In this document: in pieces, positions 46,353 through 55,112 of the stretch
Position numbering within the stretch: position 1 is the stretch's first letter
Layout of the letters: every line of letters begins with the position of its first letter
DNA from: Bacteroidetes bacterium GWF2_38_335
GTDB lineage: Bacteria > Bacteroidota > Bacteroidia > Bacteroidales > GWF2-38-335
Assembly: GCA_001769535.1 (NCBI GenBank)
Contig: MEOH01000007.1
Coordinates: 67,675 to 131,674 of the forward strand
DNA length: 64,000 bases
Direction of reading: 5' to 3'
Notes under the pieces: generated by a model
Told to the model about the DNA's origin: nothing
Database searches by the model: none
The model's input: only the letters and a program-made list of their open reading frames with translations
Program-made: the position numbers and the translations under genes

Positions 46353-47216
46353 ATGAGAAATAGAATGAAGTTTATTGCAGTAATTCTGGTTTTCTTTAGT
46401 CTGCCCATTCTGGCTCAACAGCAAATGACTCCTGAAAACCGTGAGTTTCCATATCAGCTTGGAACATCAATGCTGAAGATGAGTAAAAACTATATCCAGT
46501 TGGATAAGGTTTTTGTGAATGAACTAAAAAATGATACCATAAAGGTGTTGAATGTTGGCACGGAAGATTTGAAATTGTCTTTTGCCAGGATTCCCGATCA
46601 TTTGAAAGTGAAAGCAGTTCCTGAAACATTAAAACCAAATGAAAAAGGAGCTATTGTTATTACTTATAATGCAGCTTTGCAGAAAAATGGAAAGGGAACT
46701 CAACAGTGGGGACAGGCAAATTCCAATTTTGCTATTAACCTGAACGATCAGATTGATGATTCCAATCGCAACATTATTCATATCAACGCAAACATTTCTG
46801 AAGATTATAGTAAATACACCAAAAAACAATTAATGGATGCGCCTGTAATTGTTTTTGATTCTGTTAAATATGATTTCGGAAAAGTAAAACAAGGTGAAGT
46901 AGTTAAGTACGATTTTAAATTCAAAAATACAGGAAAGACAGATCTTGAGATCCGCGATGTCAAGGCTGGCTGAGGCTGCACTGCTGTCAGTCAAGCTGAC
47001 CAATTAGTTAAAAAAGGTGAAACAAGTGCAATCACTGTTACATTTAATACTGCAGGTAAAACCGGCAGACAAGGTAAGTCTATCACCGTTACAACCAACG
47101 ACCCGAAAAACAGTACCATTATTCTGCAAATTTCCGGCGAGGTTGAAGCTGCACCAAAACCTTCAGAAGGTGGTGCCTCACCAGAGTTTAAAGTCCCTGA
47201 TGCAGTCGGACATTAA
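46353..47216 (+). CDS. DUF1573 exported protein with in-frame TGA at a conserved Cys (candidate selenoprotein)
   Basis: An exported protein with a signal peptide (ending LAQQQ), an N-terminal Ig/ASH-like domain (~30-150) and a C-terminal DUF1573 domain (~160-265). An in-frame TGA is codon 207 (46971-46973). After it the same frame runs 80 codons without a stop to TAA at 47214. The domain matches on both sides: KNTGKTDLEIRDVKAG, then GCTAVSADQLVKKGETSAIT. DUF1573 proteins normally have SCGCT here, so the TGA replaces the first Cys of the CGC pair. TGA ends other genes in this window, so the code is standard. Either selenocysteine is inserted or this is a recent nonsense mutation. If TGA is a stop, the product is 206 residues and lacks half the domain. 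Confidence 0.7.
46974..47008 (+). promoter_or_regulatory. Possible bacterial SECIS-like hairpin after the TGA
   Basis: A stem GUCAG/CUGAC (46986-46990 and 46996-47000) closes a small loop 17 nt after the TGA, within the 16-37 nt window of known bacterial SECIS elements. If the top G-C pair opens, the loop starts with GU as in E. coli fdhF. Outer pairs ACU/AGU (46980-46982 with 47006-47008) extend it after an internal loop. The stem is short, so this is suggestive only. Confidence 0.35.
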
Positions 47217-47234
47217 TATTACCATATAATTTAT

Positions 47235-47268
47235 AATCCCCCGGAAAACCAACCGGGGGATTTTTTTT
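47235..47268 (+). terminator. Strong rho-independent terminator
   Basis: A 10-bp perfect stem (AATCCCCCGG / CCGGGGGATT) with an 8-nt loop is followed by a run of T. It lies 18 nt after the TAA at 47216, which supports that the reading frame past the TGA is part of the same gene. Confidence 0.92.
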
Positions 47269-47386
47269 ACACCATTCCGGTTTTGTAATAGTCAACGGTT
47301 ATCTCAGGTTGCTCAAAAAAAAATCTTAGCAATAAGCCGATATTTAGAAAAATTGTAAATTGGCTTTCTAACTAAAAACCTGAACT

Positions 47387-47974
47387 ATGAAAAAGAAACA
47401 AACCATTATTTCGATCGTGCTGCTTGCACTTTTCGGATTATTTTATCTTTTGGATAATTTACTCGGATGGGGCATTTTTAAATCTGGTGCCAATGTGGAT
47501 GTTAACCCGGTTGCAGAGACAGAATTTTATAAAGCCGAACTGAATTTTGGAAGTACAGACAGTGATGGAAACGGAACTTTCACAGTTACTTTTACTGCAA
47601 AAACAGATTTGCAGATTGCCCAAATGGACGCTTCTGTGGTTTACTATTCAAGAAAAAGTAAATCGGGCTCAAAAAACAGCTCCAAAAAAACTGTTAAAGA
47701 GGAAGTTGTTGCTCCCTTTTCACTGCTTGAAGGCGAAACAATGCTTAAAAAAGGTGAAAAACGTGAGTTTAAAGGATTTTATAAAATTTCCAGCAAAGGA
47801 AGTGCTACTTATGTAATTGAAGTTGACGGATATTTGATGTATCCCGATACCACAAGTATGGATGATTTTAGCGCCGAAACTGTTGAAAAAAATATGGAGG
47901 AAGTGGATAAAGCCCGTGCTGAAAATCCCGACAACAATAAATTCGATTTTCTGATTTCTGCTAAAATTGATTAA
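47387..47974 (+). CDS. Membrane-anchored protein of unknown function
   Basis: A 195-residue protein with one N-terminal membrane helix (about residues 7-24, IISIVLLALFGLFYLLD). An exported beta-rich domain follows (YKAELNFGSTDSDGNGTFTVTFTAKTD) with a Lys/Ser-rich loop (SRKSKSGSKNSSKKTVKEE), and the tail is acidic. An Ig-like fold is likely. No family recognised. It has its own leader after a terminator, and a terminator follows it. Confidence 0.65.
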   Translation: MKKKQTIISIVLLALFGLFYLLDNLLGWGIFKSGANVDVNPVAETEFYKAELNFGSTDSDGNGTFTVTFTAKTDLQIAQMDASVVYYSRKSKSGSKNSSKKTVKEEVVAPFSLLEGETMLKKGEKREFKGFYKISSKGSATYVIEVDGYLMYPDTTSMDDFSAETVEKNMEEVDKARAENPDNNKFDFLISAKID

Positions 47975-48060
47975 GAAATTGCTTAAAAAATAAATGACTA
48001 TAAGGAAACATTAATTGTAGGATGAAAATTCATGTTAACCAGCTTATCCTCAGACATATT

Positions 48061-48084
48061 AACCCCTGCCTTAAGGTAGGGGTT
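48061..48084. terminator. Bidirectional terminator hairpin
   Basis: A 10-bp stem (AACCCCTGCC / GGTAGGGGTT, one G-T pair) with a TTAA loop sits between convergent genes. T-rich and A-rich flanks suit both directions. Confidence 0.8.
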
Positions 48085-48092
48085 ATTTGTCT

Positions 48093-49085
48093 TTAATAAT
48101 CCTTCAATATCAGTTCAAGGGACTGAATAAGCTCTTCCTTGCTTTGACCATTTGATTTGGAAAGCATGATGATGGCCTTTATCGCACCCTTCATCTCTTC
48201 CTGCCTGCAGTTACTGTCATTTGCCACATTAGTGGCTTGTGTCTTTACTCCACTTTGTGCAAATTTTGTGTCAAGGTATTTTTTTGCTTCGTTCAGCTTA
48301 ACCTTTTGCATGGCGAAAAATTCCTTTATGTCTTCGTTTTCTGAACTTTCAAATTGCTTGTAAACGGTGGCCAGACTATCATATTTCTGGTCAACTGCTT
48401 CTTTTGAACTGCCGGGTTTCAGACATAATGTCTTCAGGTAATCATTCTCGGAATAGTCAATTTTTTCTTTGATGTTTTCTGATTGGCTTACCGGACTATC
48501 TGACTTTATTACCTCCTCGGCGGGCTCCCAGGGTATGCGGGTCAGTTTAAGCTTCTGAAGCTCAGTGATCACAACCACCTGAAGCTTTTCTATGGCCATG
48601 TCCTTGAAATATTTGATCAGCTGTCCGCCAACCTCATTAAGAACCGGAATTAACAACGCTGCAATGGCAGCTTCGTTGTGGTATTTTGCCATGGATGCGT
48701 AAAAACCCTGAAAACGGGTGTTTAACTCCGATATATATCCCTCGTATTCGGTGAAGGAAATGGTTTTTAAACTGGCCAGACTGTTTATCGTTCTTACTTT
48801 GCTGATCATGGAATCAACTATACCGTTATAGGTGTCAACCAATTTATAGTATTTTGATTTCAGATCCTGAAAATCTTTTAGGGGTACGGCTTGCGGACTT
48901 CTCATGCTCTTCTCCAGAAATCTTGAAACAGGATTTTCTCCACCCTGTAATATTTCAAGATTTTTTTTAAGATTCACAAAAGTGGCCTCTGAACTGATCC
49001 ACTGCAAAACCTTGTTTTCTTTTTGCGCATTGGCAATATTTAAATTCAGAATGATTATCGCAATAATAAATACAACTGATCTCAT
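48093..49085 (-). CDS. Exported helical protein with degenerate J-like region
   Basis: A 330-residue exported protein with a signal peptide (1-20, NIANA). It is mostly helical: an N-terminal coiled part (KSKYYKLVDTYNGIVDSMISK) and a membrane-like stretch (AAIAALLIPVL, ~139-149). The segment ~214-274 reads like a J domain (YLKTLCLKPGSSKEAVDQKY, then KVKLNEAKKYLD) but lacks HPD. Its start lies 3 nt after the stop of the caspase-like gene, so the two form one unit. It may be a scaffold, regulator or substrate of the protease; inference from context. Confidence 0.6.
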   Translation of the reverse strand: MRSVVFIIAIIILNLNIANAQKENKVLQWISSEATFVNLKKNLEILQGGENPVSRFLEKSMRSPQAVPLKDFQDLKSKYYKLVDTYNGIVDSMISKVRTINSLASLKTISFTEYEGYISELNTRFQGFYASMAKYHNEAAIAALLIPVLNEVGGQLIKYFKDMAIEKLQVVVITELQKLKLTRIPWEPAEEVIKSDSPVSQSENIKEKIDYSENDYLKTLCLKPGSSKEAVDQKYDSLATVYKQFESSENEDIKEFFAMQKVKLNEAKKYLDTKFAQSGVKTQATNVANDSNCRQEEMKGAIKAIIMLSKSNGQSKEELIQSLELILKDY

Positions 49086-49088
49086 GGC

Positions 49089-51878
49089 TTATTTTTTTAT
49101 AAAGAAAAATGAATTATTTATGGTGGTCGAATTGTCAAACTTTCTGATCTTGGGCACTGTTCCCTTATTGTCATTTATAAAATCCTTGTTGTTGGTCATG
49201 GTGTTGAATAAACGGTCTATGGAAAAATACATTGAGTTGTTTTCACGCAGTGCCTGAATAAAATATTTTGTGAATAATCCGCCGGTTGTGGCCGATTCAT
49301 CCGCGCTGGTCAGTAAAATTCTGCTTTTGTTCATGTACGTCTCCAGCAAAAGGATTTCAGGATTGTAGGAATTGATTTTTCCGGGCCACATTTTACCGCT
49401 GTAACAGGCATCAACAATAACCAGAACATTGTGCGCCGCGTATTTGTTTACTATATCCAATATCGCACTGCCTTCCATTTTCCGACCATCTGAAAAAATC
49501 AATTCACCGCTTGTGGTTCCATGTGTGATTATATAAATAATGAGTTTTGTCTGGCTTTTCGGATTAAACCTATTGGGAATATCATTCTTGAGAATGTTCT
49601 CGAAACCATCTCTGGTCAGGTTTTTTTTAATAATAATATTGCCTGACATTGCATAATCTTTTGCCAATTCTGTTTTGAGTTCGTCAGACAGTTCATTTAC
49701 ATTTTTCAGATCATTGATGGTGGAGTCATTAAAAGAGTAAACTGGAAAAATGTAAGTCAGATAATCTGATGCCACACACGACAGCATGGCATCCTTATCT
49801 GGAGTGTAACAGTCGCCGAAAATGATTTTTTCGTTGCCTTCGTCTTTTTTAACAAGCTTATCAGAGTTGAATTTTGATGCAATCTTAATATTTTTGAGGG
49901 CAATTTTTCCCGGTTCCATCATGTAAATGCCCCATTCCTTACCATATATATTTTCTTTAACTCCATCAATAGAGAAAGATATTTTTTTACATGCCCTGTT
50001 TTCGTCATTTTCAACAGTGAAAAACAGATAGTCGTTCGGATCATTTTTTGCTCCTCTGTAAAAATCATTGTATCCTGAAATCCTGATGTTGTATTCGCTC
50101 ACGCCCAATGTGTTTCTGAAATAGTTGTAACATGAGCTGTTGGCCATCTCATATAGTTTTTTATGAACGCCTTCCATAACCTGATACACATAAAAGGTGT
50201 TGTTTATCCCGTAACAGTAGAAATAGTTTTTATCATCCTGCTTGCCAAAATATATACCGGTTTTAATGAAATCATCAAAGTACAGGTATTTGGCTTCCAG
50301 TGAAAAATCGTTGTTTTTAAAATCAATTTCTGCCGCTTGTACCGGTAAAAAGGCAGTTATTTCCGATTCGTAATCGGTTCCCAATAAGTCGGGCATGTCA
50401 AATATTTTTGATGTGACGTAACAATAGGGGGGCATTACGTTTACTTCAATTTCGGATGTGTCAATGGCCTGATTTGAAAAAATGCTGTGCTTGCTTTCGA
50501 AATTAATAATCTGGGGATCCGACAGCGCACGCTCTTTTTCCCTAAGGATAATTTTAAAGGTTTGAAAAATTTTATTTCCGAAATAATCGCATGAAATAAA
50601 TTCAATATTCTTAAAATTGTAGGAGTCATCAAGGGCCAGGTCAAACTGACCGTTTTTCTTGGGGTCAATGATTTTACTGTTAATTTTCAGATATCTGATC
50701 GGACTGTCATCATGAATTTCTCCCTTGAGGATGAAGGTGCCGTTTTCGTTTTTCCATACCTCAATTTCATTTTCATAACTGTTTGCTGCCAGTCCGGATA
50801 TTTTCAAATCCGGAGGATCTTTTTCCAGAAAAATAATAAAAGGTTTGTATTCGGCTTTATTTTCAAGGTTGTCAGCAGTGGTGATGGTAATTGTTGTCTG
50901 GTTAAAATCATTTTTTACCAGAAACCTGAATTTATTTTTTGCATCCAGAGTCATTTCTTTACCGTTCATTTTGAACGATGTAATTTGATTTTTTTCCTTT
51001 ACAACCCCCTTGATAAAATAACTGTATTCCCCGTTTACCCATTCTTTTTCAGCAATAACGGTATCGGTTTTTTCGCTGGAGAGCTTGTATTCCTTGTCCT
51101 CGCCCCAGATGAAGTAAACCTGCGGTGGTTGAGATGTGCGGGATTTTTGGATGACAATTTTCACATATGAATCCAAACCTGCCTTTTCTATAAAAAAAGT
51201 AAAAATGGGAAGCTCAGTATTAATCTCCCACATCATTTTAGTGGTTTCGATACCGGTTTGAACAAAACCGCGTGTGACCAATAATGAATCCAGTCCGGGC
51301 TTAATAAAATTATAATACCGGTAAGCATCACCCGAATTACCAAATTTTCTGTAAAGAACTATTTCGTTTTCATTGGTTTTAATTGAATCCAGAACGCCAA
51401 TATTATTCAGTCCTATTTGGATTGCCTTCGAAAAATCAACATGCGCATAATGAATGATTTCATCCATTATTTCTCCGGGAAATAATGTTTTTGGCACATT
51501 ATAAAAGGTTATGTCTTTTAATTCACGGAATGATTTCTCATATTTTTTATTGAATTCGGAAAGAACAATGCGGTTTAGGGAATCATTGCTTATTCCGGGC
51601 TCATACCATATAAAGAGTTCATTTTTTCTTGTGAGCTTGTTTTTAGCCGGAACTATTGCCAGGTTATACCCTCCAGGATAATCATAAAAAACAACAGTGC
51701 TGTTTACGGTGATGTTCTTATTTTTTGAAATAAGGTCCTGTTTGGCAAGTTCAGTGGCATTTTTACCTATGCCCACACCAAACTTATTGCTTTCTTCTGA
51801 GAAAACTACGGCAACCTGTGATTTGATGGGTAAATAAAATAAAAACACTAAAAATAAGGCCGGTATCAGTCGCTGCAT
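49089..51878 (-). CDS. Exported caspase-like (C14) cysteine protease
   Basis: A 929-residue exported protein with a signal peptide (1-20, LPIKSQ). It has a large beta-rich N-terminal part with Ig-like segments (EDKEYKLSSEKTDTVIAEKE, NSYENEIEVWKNENGTFIL) and a middle LamG-like module (FSLEAKYLYFDDFIKTGIYF). The C-terminal ~180 residues are a caspase-type peptidase. The catalytic dyad is His786 (IYIITHGTTSG) and Cys825 (VIVDACYSGKMW), followed by RILLTSADESATTGGLFTKY. Bacterial metacaspase-like proteases are usually cytoplasmic or modular; here it is exported. It is co-transcribed with the J-like protein. Substrate and trigger are unknown. Confidence 0.82.
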   Translation of the reverse strand: MQRLIPALFLVFLFYLPIKSQVAVVFSEESNKFGVGIGKNATELAKQDLISKNKNITVNSTVVFYDYPGGYNLAIVPAKNKLTRKNELFIWYEPGISNDSLNRIVLSEFNKKYEKSFRELKDITFYNVPKTLFPGEIMDEIIHYAHVDFSKAIQIGLNNIGVLDSIKTNENEIVLYRKFGNSGDAYRYYNFIKPGLDSLLVTRGFVQTGIETTKMMWEINTELPIFTFFIEKAGLDSYVKIVIQKSRTSQPPQVYFIWGEDKEYKLSSEKTDTVIAEKEWVNGEYSYFIKGVVKEKNQITSFKMNGKEMTLDAKNKFRFLVKNDFNQTTITITTADNLENKAEYKPFIIFLEKDPPDLKISGLAANSYENEIEVWKNENGTFILKGEIHDDSPIRYLKINSKIIDPKKNGQFDLALDDSYNFKNIEFISCDYFGNKIFQTFKIILREKERALSDPQIINFESKHSIFSNQAIDTSEIEVNVMPPYCYVTSKIFDMPDLLGTDYESEITAFLPVQAAEIDFKNNDFSLEAKYLYFDDFIKTGIYFGKQDDKNYFYCYGINNTFYVYQVMEGVHKKLYEMANSSCYNYFRNTLGVSEYNIRISGYNDFYRGAKNDPNDYLFFTVENDENRACKKISFSIDGVKENIYGKEWGIYMMEPGKIALKNIKIASKFNSDKLVKKDEGNEKIIFGDCYTPDKDAMLSCVASDYLTYIFPVYSFNDSTINDLKNVNELSDELKTELAKDYAMSGNIIIKKNLTRDGFENILKNDIPNRFNPKSQTKLIIYIITHGTTSGELIFSDGRKMEGSAILDIVNKYAAHNVLVIVDACYSGKMWPGKINSYNPEILLLETYMNKSRILLTSADESATTGGLFTKYFIQALRENNSMYFSIDRLFNTMTNNKDFINDNKGTVPKIRKFDNSTTINNSFFFIKK

Positions 51879-52193
51879 ACGCTTTTAGTTCTTTTCTGTG
51901 AATATTCATTTCTTACGGTTAGGGTAAAAGTAAAATTTTTTAGTTGAAATTGAAAGCGTATGATAAAAAAAATGCCATCATGAGGGCTTGTCGGAAATAT
52001 AAATTATAGACTCAAAGCCCGCAAACAAAAACATTTGACTCCCGATAGAAGCTGTCGGGATGACCTTTGGCATCGGGTGTTAATTATCAAGAAGGAGTAA
52101 TGAACTAAGACCAGCGAATTTAAATCTGACCATTATCATTTTATCATTGAAAATAAAAACTTAATTTCGCATCTGAATTAATACAATACAAAA
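51879..52193. other. Intergenic gap with one palindrome
   Basis: A 9-bp stem with a 3-nt loop (TCCCGATAG / CTGTCGGGA with one T-G pair, 52040-52060) is the dispersed TCCCGATAG-type repeat of Bacteroidota. A promoter-like TAATTTCG (52162-52169) precedes lpdA. Nothing else was recognised; no gene. Confidence 0.6.
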
Positions 52194-53585
52194 ATGAATT
52201 TCGATCTCGTAGTAATAGGAAGTGGTCCTGGTGGCTACGTAGCCGCAATCAGGGCTTCACAACTTGGAATGAAAGTGGGCGTTATTGAACGTTCCGAATT
52301 GGGCGGAATATGCCTGAATTGGGGATGTATCCCAACCAAATCACTGTTGAAAAGCGCACAGGTATTTAATTATTTGAAGCATGCTGCCGATTATGGTATC
52401 AGCATAGAAGGTGAGGCTAAAGCCGATTTTAATAAGGTTGTTGAGCGCAGCCGGGGCGTTGCCGATGGTATGAGCAAAGGAATACAGTATCTTTTCAAGA
52501 AAAATAAAATTGAAGTGGTTCAGGGAACAGGCTATCTGAAAAACAATTCAACCGTCATTGTGAAAAGCAAGGAGGGAACTGAAACCGAAGTCACTGCCAA
52601 ACATATTATTATTGCCACCGGTGCCCGATCAAAAGAAATGCCCGGTTTTAAACAGGATGGCAAAAAAATTATCGGTTACCGTGAGGCATTAACTCTGTCT
52701 GAACTTCCCAAATCAATGTTGATTGTGGGTTCCGGAGCAATCGGAAGTGAATTTGCCTATTTCTACAACTCAATGGGCACTGAAGTGACTATTGTAGAAT
52801 TCATGGAAACCATCGTTCCCAATGAGGACGAAGAAGTGGCAAAAACTCTTGGCAGATCCTTCAAAAAAGACGGCATTAAAGTGATGGTAGAAAGTTCAGT
52901 CGAGAAAGTGGACATCATTGACAACATGTGCCATGTGACTGTGAAAACCAAAAAAGGCGAAGAAAAAATTGTTGCCGATATCGTGCTTTCTGCTGTGGGC
53001 GTTACTCCGAATATTGAAAATATTGGTCTGGAAGATCTGGGTATCCAGATTGAAAAAGGAAAAGTGAAAGTTGATGAATATTACCGTACCAATGTGGAAG
53101 GTATTTATGCTATTGGGGATATTGTGCCCGGACATGCATTGGCGCATGTGGCTTCGGCAGAGGGAATCACCTGTGTGGAAAAAATAGCCGGACTAAATCC
53201 CGAGCCGGTAAATTATAAAAACATTCCGGGTTGCACCTATACCACTCCCGAAGTAGCCTCTGTAGGTTACACCGAAAAAGGAGCCATTGCGGCTGGATTT
53301 GAAATCAAAGTGGGAAAATTTCCTTTTACCGCATCAGGAAAGGCAAGTGCTGCCGGAGCGCGCGATGGATTTATCAAGCTTATTTTTGATGCCAAATATG
53401 GTGAATTGCTGGGCGCACATATGATCGGAATGAACGTTACCGAAATGATTGCCGAAATTGTGGTTGCCAAAAAGCTGGAAACAACCGGACATGAAATTAT
53501 CAAGTCCATCCACCCGCATCCTACCATGTCTGAAGCCATCATGGAAGCCGCCGCCGCCGCATACGGCGAGGCCATCCATATATAA
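52194..53585 (+). CDS. lpdA: Dihydrolipoyl dehydrogenase (E3)
   Basis: A 463-residue flavoprotein. It has an FAD loop GSGPGGYVAAI, redox disulfide Cys40-Cys45 in GGICLNWGCIPTKS, an NAD-binding GSGAIGSEFAYF and a second FAD motif AIGDIVPGHALAHVA. The C-terminal catalytic His-Glu region is HPHPTMSEAIMEA. It re-oxidises lipoyl groups of 2-oxoacid dehydrogenase complexes or the glycine-cleavage system. No other subunit is nearby, so the partner complex is not shown. Confidence 0.95.
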   Translation: MNFDLVVIGSGPGGYVAAIRASQLGMKVGVIERSELGGICLNWGCIPTKSLLKSAQVFNYLKHAADYGISIEGEAKADFNKVVERSRGVADGMSKGIQYLFKKNKIEVVQGTGYLKNNSTVIVKSKEGTETEVTAKHIIIATGARSKEMPGFKQDGKKIIGYREALTLSELPKSMLIVGSGAIGSEFAYFYNSMGTEVTIVEFMETIVPNEDEEVAKTLGRSFKKDGIKVMVESSVEKVDIIDNMCHVTVKTKKGEEKIVADIVLSAVGVTPNIENIGLEDLGIQIEKGKVKVDEYYRTNVEGIYAIGDIVPGHALAHVASAEGITCVEKIAGLNPEPVNYKNIPGCTYTTPEVASVGYTEKGAIAAGFEIKVGKFPFTASGKASAAGARDGFIKLIFDAKYGELLGAHMIGMNVTEMIAEIVVAKKLETTGHEIIKSIHPHPTMSEAIMEAAAAAYGEAIHI

Positions 53586-53592
53586 TCCGTAC

Positions 53593-53628
53593 GGACATGC
53601 TTCTGCATGTCCTCATGCATCTGCATAC
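53593..53628. repeat. GCATGTCC-type short repeat
   Basis: GGACATGC/GCATGTCC/GCATCTGCAT units occur after the lpdA stop and are related to the 14-bp tandem repeat at 46126-46212. Confidence 0.6.
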
Positions 53629-53673
53629 CACTTTTATAAATGAATAGATTTTGATCTAAAAAAAACAAAAAAA

Positions 53674-54087
53674 ATGAAAACCCTGATTTACCTAACAACT
53701 CTAACAATATTAATCGCCCTCGCATCCTGCAGTGATTCAAAAAATGGAAATAGCGAAGAAAAAGCTGCCGGCAATGCAATGAAAGAATCCGATCTGCCTG
53801 CAAATCCTGAAAGTCCGTCTGATGTAGCCAAAGTCTTTTATTATTATCTGTCACATCTTGACTATGAAAAAGCAAATCAGTATTACAGCGGCACCTTGCA
53901 TCAATATAAGGATGATGAAGTAAAGGAAGTCCATATTTTATCTCTTAAAGCCGAAGCAATAAACAATGAAGCCAAGGTTACATTTACCAATGATCTGGCA
54001 AATGAGGAGGTTGAACTTAATCTGATGAAAGTTGGTGACAAATGGGTTATTAATATGTATCAGACACACAGTGTAAATCTTAAATAG
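53674..54087 (+). CDS. Small lipoprotein (DUF4878-like)
   Basis: A 137-residue lipoprotein with lipobox IALASC (Cys ~19) and a Lys/Glu/Ser tether. The mature domain starts SPSDVAKVFYYYLSHLDYEKANQYY and has the helix-then-sheet layout of DUF4878 / NTF2-like lipoproteins (KAEAINNEAKVTF, VELNLMKVGDKWVI). Function unknown. It follows lpdA by 88 bases. Confidence 0.7.
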   Translation: MKTLIYLTTLTILIALASCSDSKNGNSEEKAAGNAMKESDLPANPESPSDVAKVFYYYLSHLDYEKANQYYSGTLHQYKDDEVKEVHILSLKAEAINNEAKVTFTNDLANEEVELNLMKVGDKWVINMYQTHSVNLK

Positions 54088-54096
54088 TTCTCTGCT

Positions 54097-54148
54097 GTTT
54101 CTGGTTTCTGGTTCCTGGTTTCTGGTTTCTGGTTCCTGGTTTTCGGTT
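54097..54148. repeat. 7-bp tandem repeat (TCTGGTT)
   Basis: About seven degenerate copies of TCTGGTT/CCTGGTT lie in the convergent gap between the lipoprotein and the MBL-fold gene. CTACTCA units follow at about 54160-54178. Confidence 0.75.
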
Positions 54149-54167
54149 CAAAGTATCTTGCTACTCA

Positions 54168-54932
54168 CTACTCACTACTAACCCCAAGCCCATCATAAGC
54201 CAAAAACACATCTTCAGGTAATTCATTTTGTATCTCGTTATGGCTTCCAAGCAAATGCGAGATATGGTTCAGGTAGGCAATTTTAGGTTTGACCTTTGAT
54301 ATAATTTCCAGCGCTTCTTCCAGGTTGAAATGTGAAATGTGTTTAATTTTTCTGAGCGCATTGATAATTAGAACATCCAGATTTTCCAGTTTGGGCAGTT
54401 CTTCTTCCGGAATCATACTGGTGTCGGTGATGTAAGCGAGTTTACCAATACGATATCCAAAAACAGGAAGCTGATGATGGTATACCCTGATGGGAATAAT
54501 TTCGATTCCGTCAATCGAAAAAGGTTTATTTTCAATTTCATGAATGGTCATCTGAGGAATACCGGGATACTTAAACTCAGTAAAAACATAGGAAAACTCC
54601 TTTTTCAGCGATTCAATAACCCTGTTTTCGGCATAAACATCCATGGGTTTGTGCTGAAGATAGTTGAAAGCCCTGATGTCATCGGTGCCGGCAGTGTGAT
54701 CCTTGTGTTCGTGTGTAAAAATAATGGCGTCGAGTTTGTCAATCTGTTCGCGTAGCATTTGCTGTCTGAAATCAGGACCCGAGTCGATAACCAGTACTTT
54801 ATCATTAATTTCAATAAGGAGTGAGGAGCGAAGCCGTTTATCTTTGGAGTCAGTCGAACGACAAACATCACATTTGCACCCAATGACAGGCACACCCTGC
54901 GAAGTTCCGGTTCCCAAAAAGGTTAGTTTCAT
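54168..54932 (-). CDS. PhnP-like MBL-fold metallo-hydrolase
   Basis: A 254-residue metallo-beta-lactamase-fold enzyme. It starts MKLTFLGTGTSQGVPVIGC and has the extra zinc-binding cysteines GCKCDVC (19-24). It also has the HxHxDH active site (IFTHEHKDHTAG) and IDSGPDFR. This is the PhnP-type phosphodiesterase layout (cyclic-phosphate or similar small ester), though no phosphonate genes are nearby, so a broader role is likely. The ATG at 54932 is 4 nt after a perfect -7 box. Confidence 0.85.
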   Translation of the reverse strand: MKLTFLGTGTSQGVPVIGCKCDVCRSTDSKDKRLRSSLLIEINDKVLVIDSGPDFRQQMLREQIDKLDAIIFTHEHKDHTAGTDDIRAFNYLQHKPMDVYAENRVIESLKKEFSYVFTEFKYPGIPQMTIHEIENKPFSIDGIEIIPIRVYHHQLPVFGYRIGKLAYITDTSMIPEEELPKLENLDVLIINALRKIKHISHFNLEEALEIISKVKPKIAYLNHISHLLGSHNEIQNELPEDVFLAYDGLGVSSE

Positions 54933-54936
54933 AGCT

Positions 54937-54944
54937 CAAAATTA
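54937..54944 (-). promoter_or_regulatory. -7 promoter box next to the start codon
   Basis: TAATTTTG on the minus strand ends 4 nt before the ATG at 54932. A transcript from here would start at or near the ATG (leaderless). Confidence 0.5.
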
Positions 54945-55112
54945 TCTCTTTTATTTTAAAGATGAAGACAATGAGGATAATTTATTTTTTTGAAGAAAAT
55001 ATTTACATTTGTAAAAAATGAAGATCAGGCAGTGATTGTTAATCTGTCCTTATCTCAAATAAATATGTGGAAAGTCTGTTTTAAAAATTATTAATAAAAA
55101 AATAGCTAAACA

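Noticed and set aside
46971-46973. Reassigned genetic code (TGA as Trp or Gly) as the cause of the in-frame TGA
   Set aside because: Other genes in the window end naturally at TGA (response regulator at 2914, carboxypeptidase at 18000, protein at 55673).
47017-47229. A 70-codon frame overlapping the end of the DUF1573 gene
   Set aside because: It is in another frame. The DUF1573 frame across the same DNA encodes recognisable domain sequence up to TAA 47216.
53267-53875. Long antisense frames over lpdA and the following lipoprotein
   Set aside because: Shadow of the lpdA coding strand; no start signal or family features.
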